DNA of 64,000 nt from NCBI RefSeq assembly GCF_000377745.1, contig NZ_KB898708.1, positions 1 to 64,000 on the forward strand, written 5' to 3'. Numbering within the stretch: the first letter of the stretch is position 1; every line of letters starts with the position of its first letter. Below the pieces are notes generated by a model. That model was not told where the DNA came from, did not search any database, and saw only the letters and a program-made list of their open reading frames with translations. The DNA is from Gilvimarinus chinensis DSM 19667. Its GTDB lineage: Bacteria > Pseudomonadota > Gammaproteobacteria > Pseudomonadales > Cellvibrionaceae. Positions 1 through 5,489 of this stretch are shown in pieces. The translations under genes and the position numbers were made by a program.

Positions 1-594
1 ATAGTGGCGCGAAACGGTAAAGCGTTTAACTACGGCGGTCATGCCTTAACGATGCACAACGTGGCGGACAACTTGCTGTGGAGAGATTTCTCGGCGGAGC
101 GGCCCAACCAGAAATGGGTCACGGACATTACCTACGTCTGGGTTCGACACCAATGGCTCTACCTGGCGACGGTCATGGACCTCTATTCACGTCGTATTAT
201 TGGCTGGAGCCTGGATACGAGTATGACAGAGCCGCTGATCACGCAGGCGATGCAAATGGCCATCGATGCTCGTGGGGTAGTCCCCGGCTTGATTGTTCAT
301 TCAGATCGGGGCACGCAGTATCGCTCAAACAGCTACGTTAGCTTTCTCGAGAGACACGGCATCGCTCGGAGCATGAGCAGAAAGGAAAATTGCTGGGACA
401 ATGCCGTCATGGAATCTTTCTATGCTCGACTCAAAGTTGAGCTGATCTACGCCAGGTGCTATCAGTCGATTGACGAAGCGAGATCGGGTATATTTGGCTA
501 CATTGAAATCTTTTACAATCGCAAAAGAAGGCATTCTGCAAACGACGGGCTATGTCCTGTTGATTTTGAAGAGAAGGCAGCTATCGCTGCATAG
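1..594 (+). CDS. IS3-family transposase OrfB (5' end outside window)
   Basis: This is the C-terminal two thirds of a DDE transposase of the IS3 OrfB / retroviral integrase (rve) type, which cuts and joins the IS ends. The reading frame is open from base 1, so the GTG at position 4 is probably internal and about 80-90 residues are missing compared with the usual 270-290 aa. Counting from that GTG, the catalytic residues are visible as D41 (WVTDITY), D101 (HSDRGTQY) and E137 (NAVMESFYARLK), giving the family's DD(35)E spacing. The C-terminus (YNRKRRHSANDGLCPVDFE) is also typical. Expression would normally depend on a -1 frameshift from orfA, which is not in view. The catalytic core is intact, so the copy may be active. 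Confidence 0.93.
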   Translation: MVARNGKAFNYGGHALTMHNVADNLLWRDFSAERPNQKWVTDITYVWVRHQWLYLATVMDLYSRRIIGWSLDTSMTEPLITQAMQMAIDARGVVPGLIVHSDRGTQYRSNSYVSFLERHGIARSMSRKENCWDNAVMESFYARLKVELIYARCYQSIDEARSGIFGYIEIFYNRKRRHSANDGLCPVDFEEKAAIAA

Positions 595-625
595 GTACGG
601 TGTCTATTTTTTGTGGGGAACACCA
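1..625 (+). mobile_element. IS3-family insertion sequence, right part (left part outside window)
   Basis: The element consists of the 3' part of an IS3-type transposase gene and, 10 bases after its stop, a terminal sequence ggtgtctattttttgtgg followed by ggaacacca. Read from the outside it begins TGGTGTTCCCC and continues ACAAAAAATAGACACC, which has the 5'-TG...CA-3' layout of IS3-family terminal inverted repeats. I place the right end at about 625, directly before an ATG. The left inverted repeat and orfA lie upstream of the window, so the ends and target duplication cannot be confirmed here. Confidence 0.75.
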
Positions 626-967
626 ATGCCTATGAAAATAATGTATCGACTTCTCGCTGTGATTATATGTTCTATCGCGTTGATTCAATGGTATGGAATT
701 GGTGAGAGGATTTCTCATGGCTTATGGCAGTGGTATAAATTTTACGGATATAGTAGCAACGCATATACAACGGTTGGCGAAACTTCATTATTAATTACAT
801 CTATCGCAACAGTAATAACTCTTACATTTTGCGTTTTTGTGTATAAGTTTAGCGAGGATAAATTCACTAAACTAGCGGTTAAGCTGTCTTCTTATTCATT
901 AACTCTAGGGTATTTTTCCTTAATCATATTACTGATAAGTCCAATAGGCTTTTTAGTACAGAGGTAG
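626..967 (+). CDS. small membrane protein of an integron-like cassette
   Basis: I do not recognise a family. From ATG 626 the protein is 113 aa with about three hydrophobic segments: near residues 5-22 (YRLLAVIICSIALIQW), 50-70 (LLITSIATVITLTFCVFVY) and 88-108 (SLTLGYFSLIILLISPIGF). It is likely an inner-membrane protein. An ATG at 632 is an alternative start. The frame stays open further upstream, but that part overlaps the transposase and is not believed. A GGGGA at 615-619 serves as ribosome-binding site and belongs to the IS end. An attC-like site follows four bases after the stop. The AT-rich composition differs from the chromosomal genes further on, as is usual for cassette genes. Confidence 0.6.
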   Translation: MPMKIMYRLLAVIICSIALIQWYGIGERISHGLWQWYKFYGYSSNAYTTVGETSLLITSIATVITLTFCVFVYKFSEDKFTKLAVKLSSYSLTLGYFSLIILLISPIGFLVQR

Positions 968-970
968 CGG

Positions 971-1074
971 CATATAACAAGCCGCTCAAGGCGGGACAAA
1001 TAAAAGTTGGCTTTTGCTCCTTCGTCGCTTATTTTAGCCAACTTATTTATTTTGCCCTTAGCGGGGCGTATATG
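971..1074 (+). repeat. attC-like integron recombination site 1
   Basis: This imperfect palindrome of about 104 bases has the layout of an integron attC site. It starts with catataacaag (R''-like box), followed by cgctcaaggcgggac. Inner arms aagttggct (near 1004) and agccaactt (near 1035) pair perfectly, and gggacaaataaa pairs with tttattttgccc with one mismatch. It ends ttagcggggcgtatatg. The final core box reads GTATATG, one T short of the GTTATATG expected from the complement of the left box, so recombination activity may be reduced. Confidence 0.72.
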
Positions 1075-1094
1075 TAATCAGGAGCGACGAACAT

Positions 1095-1370
1095 ATGGAT
1101 GATTTTGGAGAGGACATCGGAAAGGGATTTATTCGGGCAATTGGTTACTTTCTTGCTGAAATCTTCTTTGGAACAATCTGTTACTGGGTTGGTTGGCCTA
1201 TCTGTAAAATAATCACCCTTGGTAAATATCCGGCGTCTAAGCAGGTGGTCTACCTTGATGACTGCTCAGGTCGAAGAGAAGGTTTTTGGTGTAGTGCAGT
1301 TGGCCTACTTACAATAATTGCAGCATGCATAGTTTTGGCTGGTCACTTCGGGTCAACTAGTGGCATATAA
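1095..1370 (+). CDS. cassette-encoded membrane protein, 91 aa
   Basis: The function is unknown. The protein begins MDDFGEDIGKGFIRAIGYFL and has two hydrophobic parts: residues about 13-38 (IGYFLAEIFFGTICYWVGWP, running to a TLGKYP turn) and about 66-85 (AVGLLTIIAACIVLAG). From memory it resembles short hypothetical proteins with the CYWVGWPICKIITLGKYP motif found in integron cassettes of marine gammaproteobacteria; this is not a database result. An AGGAG sits about 11-15 bases before the ATG. The stop codon lies inside the R''-like box of the following attC site, which is the compact arrangement expected of a cassette. Topology suggests an inner-membrane protein with a short cytoplasmic loop. 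Confidence 0.65.
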   Translation: MDDFGEDIGKGFIRAIGYFLAEIFFGTICYWVGWPICKIITLGKYPASKQVVYLDDCSGRREGFWCSAVGLLTIIAACIVLAGHFGSTSGI

Positions 1371-1475
1371 CAAGGCCAGTAACAGCGAGTAATTTTTCCG
1401 TCGCTTTTTGGTGGCGGTCGCTACGCCGCCACCAAAAATCAACTCCAAAATTGCCGCGTTCTGGCGGCGTTATGA
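1364..1475 (+). repeat. attC-like integron recombination site 2
   Basis: The site starts with the same catataacaag box as site 1 and ends with ggcggcgttatga, which contains an intact GTTATGA core box at 1469-1475. Outer arms gccagtaacagcg and cgcgttctggc pair. At the centre tttttggtggcgg and ccgccaccaaaaa form a perfect hairpin around tcgctacg. Size (112 bases), core boxes and palindromic folding all fit an attC site, and it separates two small genes in the same orientation. Confidence 0.8.
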
Positions 1476-1502
1476 GCTTTTGACAGGAAGGGAGAAAGAG
1501 AT

Positions 1503-1706
1503 ATGACAATTAACAGATATTATCAATACGTTAGCGTGCTACTTGCATTTGGTTGTATCGCAATTGGTGTAAAAGATAGCAGCGGTTTGTTAATTGCGCT
1601 TGGTTGTATTTTGCTTGTGGGGGCGGTTGCCACAATTATGCATTTGAAATCTGGAAAACATAATCCAGCATCAAAATTACCAAAAGATTTCAAGGTCAGC
1701 GAGTAA
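1503..1706 (+). CDS. cassette-encoded small membrane protein, 67 aa
   Basis: The function is unknown. Two hydrophobic stretches, residues about 7-24 (YQYVSVLLAFGCIAIGV) and 28-48 (GLLIALGCILLVGAVATIMH), suggest a hairpin in the inner membrane with a charged C-terminal tail. The start ATG follows a good ribosome-binding site (ggaagggag). It begins 28 bases after attC site 2, as expected for the next cassette in an array. No clear attC follows its stop codon: the sequence gagtaacgag could be the left box of one, but no partner is visible, and a different element begins about 27 bases further on. The cassette may therefore have lost its recombination site. Confidence 0.55.
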   Translation: MTINRYYQYVSVLLAFGCIAIGVKDSSGLLIALGCILLVGAVATIMHLKSGKHNPASKLPKDFKVSE

Positions 1707-1732
1707 CGAGCTTTGGTTTTAGGATCGTAAAT

Positions 1733-2005
1733 AAGGTGACAGATTTATTTTTTGCATCGTATATCGAGTGAGTCGGGTTTCGCCCGATTACATCTGAGCC
1801 GAACGGAGGCCTATTTTAGTGGTTGAGCGCTCTTGGAGAAGGTGAATGCTCCGAAGGAGCAGAGAGGTCAGCCTGGGCTACGAACGCGAAAGGTTTAAGC
1901 GTAGATGGATGTGCGGTTTAAACCGACCGCTAAAATAGGCTGGAGAGAGGGCGCCCCGTAGAAGATAAAAGGTGTAGAAGAAAAAGGTGTCAGATCTATT
2001 TTCTG
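1733..2005. repeat. structured non-coding element bounded by two similar motifs
   Basis: This covers most of the gene-free stretch 1707-2020. Two imperfect copies of a motif bound it: aaggtgacagatttattttt at 1733 and aaggtgtcagatctattttc at 1984. Between them, gcctattttagtgg (1809-1822) pairs with ccgctaaaataggc (1927-1940), with one G-T pair. Smaller hairpins such as tcgggtttcgcccga, tgctccgaaggagca and cggtttaaaccg lie inside or beside this stem. There is no credible coding frame. From memory, the ggtgtcagat-ttattttc motif is seen near REP-associated (Y1) transposases in marine gammaproteobacteria. A non-autonomous mobile element or a structured RNA are both possible. Confidence 0.4.
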
Positions 2006-2020
2006 AACAAGGAATACGGA

Positions 2021-2242
2021 GTGTTTTCGAGTCAAATAATTAGAATGTTTTCAGTGTTGACGCTGCTTGTTGGTATAGCCTTTTCCGGGTTTGTCATAGC
2101 TGATGGACCGTCAGTCAAAAAGAGCAAAAGTGGTATCTGTCATGCGAAGGGGAGCACTTATTACGGACGCACTAAAAACTATACCTCATACGGAACAATG
2201 GAAGCTTGTTTGAAAAGTGGTGGCCGTCGGCCTAAAAGGTAA
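2021..2242 (+). CDS. small secreted protein with Cys pair, hypothetical
   Basis: The 73-aa product has an N-terminal hydrophobic signal (IIRMFSVLTLLVGIAFSGFVIA) with likely cleavage after residue 27 (VIA-DG). The short mature part contains SGICHAKGSTYYGRTKNY and EACLKSGGRRPKR. Two cysteines (in GICH and EACL) could form a disulfide. I recall similar short SGICH...YY.RTK.Y...CL.SGGR.P sequences in other marine gammaproteobacteria but know no function for them. The gene starts with GTG 2021 (an ATG at 2045 is also in frame). It stands alone after the motif-bounded non-coding element and may be accessory DNA. It could also be a degraded remnant of a longer secreted protein. Confidence 0.5.
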   Translation: MFSSQIIRMFSVLTLLVGIAFSGFVIADGPSVKKSKSGICHAKGSTYYGRTKNYTSYGTMEACLKSGGRRPKR

Positions 2243-2581
2243 AGTGATAATGGCTGGCGGCTTTATTTGCTTTAAGTGCCGAGGATTGTGGTTGCGAAGT
2301 GCCGTTCTCAGCCCCGTAGAGCCCGCCGAACGGAAGCCTGCTTTTTGGGGGTAAGCAAACAGGACGTTTGCGCAAGCATCGTCAGGCCAGGGATGGCCTG
2401 TCGATGCGGCCCTCAAAAACAGGCTGAAGTGAGGGAACCCGCAGGGCGGAATCTCCGGGGAAGGGTTTTTGGTTACTTTTTACCCCTAAAAAGTAACTCG
2501 CAACGCCCGGCGACACGGGCAAATAAAACACAAAACGTAAGTTTTAACCTTTTAAAGCGAATACGCCAAAGGCGAAAAAAA
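2243..2581. repeat. palindromic intergenic repeat region
   Basis: I see no believable gene here. The region contains a perfect 11-base inverted repeat, gttacttttta (2472-2482) and taaaaagtaac (2487-2497), separated by CCCC. It is preceded by a phrase (gccagggatggcctgtcgatgcgg) that I recall from dispersed repeats of gammaproteobacteria and xanthomonads, although I cannot count copies in one window. The plus-strand open frame across it (2276-2668) has a basic, low-complexity product and looks like repeat-derived noise. Confidence 0.45.
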
Positions 2582-3121
2582 CTAAACCGTTCCCGACAAA
2601 ACCTTATCGTATTTCCTGCTCAACATATCGTAAAAACTCTCTCGCGCTTGCAGCACACCTTGGCGTAAGGCAACGGCTTGTTCGCTGGTGATGTCTTTAC
2701 GTCCGGCGTATACCTGGCGGCGGAAAGCGACGATTTGTCCGGCGTAAATTTTTAGGCTGCGTTCGAGGTTTTTCTCACCCAGCATCAAAAGCTTGGCTTC
2801 GGCGTCGGCCATTTTCTGAAAGCTGGCCACCAGCTCTTCGCTGACTTGCGCCAGCTCCAGTTTGCGGTCGGCGGGCCAGCGTTCGCCGAACTCTACCGAT
2901 TCGGTGGCGAGCGAGGCGTATTTACTGAAACAGTGGGTAACCTGGCCGACGAAGTTTGAGGTTTCTTCCAGTACATCCAGGCGTTTTTGTTCGCGCAGCG
3001 AGCGCGGTCCGGCGGTTTGATGGCGGCGGCTCCACCACCACTGAGTGGCAACGGCGATAACCGCGCCAAGGCCTACTTTTAAGGCGGTGTCGAAAAATGA
3101 ATAGACCAAGCTGGGTTCCAT
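2582..3121 (-). CDS. hypothetical protein with one N-terminal membrane segment
   Basis: I do not recognise this 179-aa protein. It starts MEPSLVYSFFDTALKVGLGA with a hydrophobic segment at about residues 12-30 (ALKVGLGAVIAVATQWWW), followed by basic residues (SRRH), so it is probably anchored in the inner membrane with a cytoplasmic helical tail. The tail is rich in charged and alanine residues (about 40-175) and looks alpha-helical or coiled. The minus-strand reading is preferred because it has normal codon use and a hydrophobic-then-soluble layout. Its neighbours (a repeat region and divergent YciH) say nothing about function. Confidence 0.6.
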   Translation of the reverse strand: MEPSLVYSFFDTALKVGLGAVIAVATQWWWSRRHQTAGPRSLREQKRLDVLEETSNFVGQVTHCFSKYASLATESVEFGERWPADRKLELAQVSEELVASFQKMADAEAKLLMLGEKNLERSLKIYAGQIVAFRRQVYAGRKDITSEQAVALRQGVLQARESFYDMLSRKYDKVLSGTV

Positions 3122-3216
3122 GAAGGCCTCGAATCAAGCTGTCAGAATAATGGCGTTATTGAACATTAAGGGCTGCTGAGCAAAAAACGCGCCATGGGTT
3201 TGTTGTGGCTAGAGCT

Positions 3217-3540
3217 TTAGCCACCCGCGAGCTTGACCGAGTAACCAGCCTTTTCCAGTGCGTCTTTTAGTGTGTCGCGGTGATCCCCCTGAATTTCAAT
3301 CACGCCGTCTTTTATCGCGCCGCCGGTGCCGCAGGCTTGCTTGAGTTTTTTCGCCAGGGCTTTTAATTCCGCGCCTTGCAGGGGCAGACCTTTTACGGCA
3401 CTTACTACCTTGCCGCCACGGCCTTTGCTCTCGCGCCAGATGCGCACAATGCCATCGCCGCTGGGCGCTTCGGGTTCGGTTTTTTCTTCTTTAATGCGGC
3501 CTTGGTCGGTGGAGTAAACCAGGCGGGAATTCTTGCTCAT
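3217..3540 (-). CDS. yciH: YciH, SUI1/eIF1-like translation factor
   Basis: The 107-aa protein belongs to the SUI1 family, small bacterial homologues of eukaryotic eIF1 that are thought to affect start-codon and initiator tRNA fidelity. The N-terminal third (MSKNSRLVYSTDQGR) matches the usual YciH leader. The SUI1 domain covers about residues 30-105, with GIVRIWRESKGRGGKVVSAVKGL, LKALAKKLKQACGTGG and GVIEIQGDHRDTLKDAL as typical motifs. The length is normal. It is a single gene, divergent from the cytochrome c gene, with 86 bases between the start codons. Its action is cytoplasmic, at the ribosome. Confidence 0.93.
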   Translation of the reverse strand: MSKNSRLVYSTDQGRIKEEKTEPEAPSGDGIVRIWRESKGRGGKVVSAVKGLPLQGAELKALAKKLKQACGTGGAIKDGVIEIQGDHRDTLKDALEKAGYSVKLAGG

Positions 3541-3563
3541 AGTGGCTCCAGTTTTGGTTGGAC

Positions 3564-3595
3564 TTGGCAGTATACCTGAGCATTATCTGTATAAT
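3564..3595 (+). promoter_or_regulatory. possible promoter of the cytochrome c gene
   Basis: A perfect -10 box TATAAT lies at 3590-3595. The best -35 candidate, TTGGCA at 3564-3569, is 20 bases away, which is longer than ideal. The -10 box overlaps an upstream in-frame ATG (3594), which argues that the cytochrome starts further down, at GTG 3627. Confidence 0.35.
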
Positions 3596-3626
3596 GCCGT
3601 CACTTTCAATAACCGGAGCGACCGCT

Positions 3627-4013
3627 GTGCGACTGTTATTTGTTGTCTTGGCTTTAATGGGGTTGTGTGCTTGCGAACCTTCGGCAACTGGGGCGGTGAG
3701 CGAGCCCGAAAGCCCCTTGGTGCTGGGAGCCAAAAAAGCCCGCGCCTGCATGGGCTGCCACGGCCCCAAAGGAGTATCGCGGGTGGCGTCTTACCCGTCG
3801 CTGGCGGGGCTGGATGAAGACTATATTGTGCAGCAGTTGCAGTTGTTTAAAACCCAGCAGCGGCAAAATCCGATGATGAACGCCATGGCTGTTAATTTAA
3901 GTGCCGACGATATGCAGCACCTGGCGGTGTATTTTGCAGCGCAGGCCAATCCCAACGGCAACAGCCCTAAGGTACAAAACCCGTCCGTTAACCAGACAGG
4001 AGAGCCGCAATGA
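3627..4013 (+). CDS. lipoprotein c-type cytochrome
   Basis: From GTG 3627 the product is 128 aa. The N-terminus MRLLFVVLALMGLCAC is a lipoprotein signal with lipobox LCA-C16, so the mature protein should be lipid-anchored and face the periplasm. A single haem-binding motif CMGCH (C41, C44, H45) defines a class I cytochrome c. One of the methionines in NPMMNAM could be the sixth haem ligand. The family (cytochrome c553-like) carries electrons between respiratory enzymes. The GTG start is chosen because GGAG lies 9 bases upstream and it gives a proper signal peptide; ATG 3594 overlaps the likely -10 box. The gene overlaps the esterase gene by 4 bases (ATGA), so the two are translated together. 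Confidence 0.85.
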   Translation: MRLLFVVLALMGLCACEPSATGAVSEPESPLVLGAKKARACMGCHGPKGVSRVASYPSLAGLDEDYIVQQLQLFKTQQRQNPMMNAMAVNLSADDMQHLAVYFAAQANPNGNSPKVQNPSVNQTGEPQ

Positions 4014-5239
4014 CCGTTGAGGTAAAAGGCGAGTGGGCGCCCGGCACCGAGGCTGTGGTGGAGGCCTTTGCGCAAAACTTTAGCGAGTATGACGAGCAGG
4101 GCGCAGCGCTGGCGGTGTATAAGGGCGGTGAATTATTGCTGAGCGTGTACGCTGGCACCCGTGATCGTCAAGGTGAGCTGCCCTGGCAGGAAGACACCTG
4201 TGTGAATGTGTTTTCGGCGGGCAAGCCGCTGGTGGCGGCGGTTATTATGCGGTTGGTGGAAAAACAGGTGCTTGAGCTGGATGCGCGGGTGGGGGATTAC
4301 TGGCCGGAATTTGCCAGCCGGGGTAAAGAATCCATTACCGTTCGCCAGGTGCTGAACCACAGCAGCGGGCTCAGCGCTTTTCACCCTCGGGTAAAAGACC
4401 CGGTGATTTACGATACCGCCAGCATTGAAGGCCTGCTGGCGTACGAAACGCCCTGGTGGGAGCCGGGCAGCAAGCAGGGCTATTCGCCATTTCTATACGG
4501 TTGGATTCTCGCAACGCTTGCCCGCAAGGCTTTGCAAGCCGCCGGTAAGACTGGAGGAACGGATGGCGCCAGCGAGGCTAACGGTTACCGCGAGCTGTTT
4601 CAGCAAGAAGTGGCTGCGCCTTTGGGGTTAACCGCCTATTGCGGCGTGCCTGAACACCTGCACAGCAAGCTTGCCGACGTCGCCCCCTTGAAAAAGCCCC
4701 TGGGCAGTGTGGGCTCGGCCAGCGCGGGCGCCAACAGTGCCGCCCTTGGCCAGTTAATGAAAGCCGACCCTCGCGGGGTGACTAATCGCGCGTTTACCAA
4801 CCCCATGACGTTAATGAACAGCACTAATACATCGCAGTGGCGAAACGCCTGCATTCCCGCCGCCAATTGCCACACCAACGCAAAATCTCTGGCGCGGTTT
4901 TACGATGCGCTGCTGCACAATCGCCAGTGGTTAGGTGAATCGGTGTTGCAGGAGTTCAGCGGTGCGGCATCTGGCACTGACGCTGTGGCCGAGGCCCCCA
5001 AAGATGCCGTGCTGGGCGTGCCACTGCGTTTTGGCCTGGGCTTTATGCTATCGCGAGATGTGGACGATGGCCGTTACGGCAGCCTGCAGGGTTTTGGGCA
5101 TCCGGGAGCGGGGGGCAGCCTGGGCTACGCCGACCCCGCCAGCGGTATTGGGTTTGGCTATGTGACGGCGCGCCTGGGGCAGAGTTTATTAATTGACGCC
5201 AGAGCGCAGCGCTTGATTGCCGCGCTTGGTAAGGTATGA
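4010..5239 (+). CDS. serine hydrolase of the beta-lactamase / EstA family
   Basis: The 409-aa protein has the class C beta-lactamase/transpeptidase fold used by family VIII esterases. Visible motifs are SxxK as SAGK (S69-K72), the nucleophile and general base, the tyrosine in KQGYSP (Y158), and a C-terminal HPGAGG segment (about 362) in place of the KTG box. No signal peptide is visible, so it is probably cytoplasmic and more likely an esterase than a penicillin-binding protein or resistance enzyme. It overlaps the preceding cytochrome c gene by 4 bases and is followed by slyX after 11 bases, suggesting one transcript. The substrate cannot be read from sequence. Confidence 0.85.
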   Translation: MTVEVKGEWAPGTEAVVEAFAQNFSEYDEQGAALAVYKGGELLLSVYAGTRDRQGELPWQEDTCVNVFSAGKPLVAAVIMRLVEKQVLELDARVGDYWPEFASRGKESITVRQVLNHSSGLSAFHPRVKDPVIYDTASIEGLLAYETPWWEPGSKQGYSPFLYGWILATLARKALQAAGKTGGTDGASEANGYRELFQQEVAAPLGLTAYCGVPEHLHSKLADVAPLKKPLGSVGSASAGANSAALGQLMKADPRGVTNRAFTNPMTLMNSTNTSQWRNACIPAANCHTNAKSLARFYDALLHNRQWLGESVLQEFSGAASGTDAVAEAPKDAVLGVPLRFGLGFMLSRDVDDGRYGSLQGFGHPGAGGSLGYADPASGIGFGYVTARLGQSLLIDARAQRLIAALGKV

Positions 5240-5250
5240 GGTAACAGGCC

Positions 5251-5460
5251 ATGAGCCGCGAGATAGAAGATTTACAGAGCCGTTTGGCGTTTCAGGAAGA
5301 CACCTTAAACGAACTGAGCGAGATTGTGGCCCGGCAAGATCGGCAGATTGACGCCTTAACCGAGGCCTTAACCCGCCTGGTAAAAAAGCTGGATGACATG
5401 GCCTACGAGGCCGAGCAGGGGAGCACAGCCCCTGCCACGGAAGTGCCCCCGCATTACTGA
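5251..5460 (+). CDS. slyX: SlyX family protein
   Basis: This is a 69-aa coiled-coil protein. Heptad-like residues run from about 3 to 52 (IEDLQSRLAFQEDTLNEL, then LTEALTRLVKKLDDM), and the tail is short and proline-rich with the PPHY end that is usual for SlyX. The family is widespread in gammaproteobacteria and its function is not established. The gene sits 11 bases after the esterase gene in the same direction and is convergent with bepA, which begins on the other strand 29 bases away. Its length agrees with the family. Confidence 0.9.
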   Translation: MSREIEDLQSRLAFQEDTLNELSEIVARQDRQIDALTEALTRLVKKLDDMAYEAEQGSTAPATEVPPHY

Positions 5461-5489
5461 GGAGGTTCTCTCACTTAGGGTGTGCAGGA

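Noticed and set aside
470-625. Upstream extension of the first cassette gene
   Set aside because: It overlaps the transposase gene and the IS end in another frame; the start at 626 or 632 gives a normal membrane protein.
1700-1860. Third attC site after the 67-aa cassette gene
   Set aside because: A possible left box (gagtaacgag) exists, but I could not find a matching right box or paired arms before the next element.
2276-2668. Plus-strand open frame of 130 aa
   Set aside because: The product is basic and Arg-rich and spans the palindromic repeat, then the antisense of the minus-strand gene. It has no ribosome-binding site or protein-like segments and looks repeat-derived.
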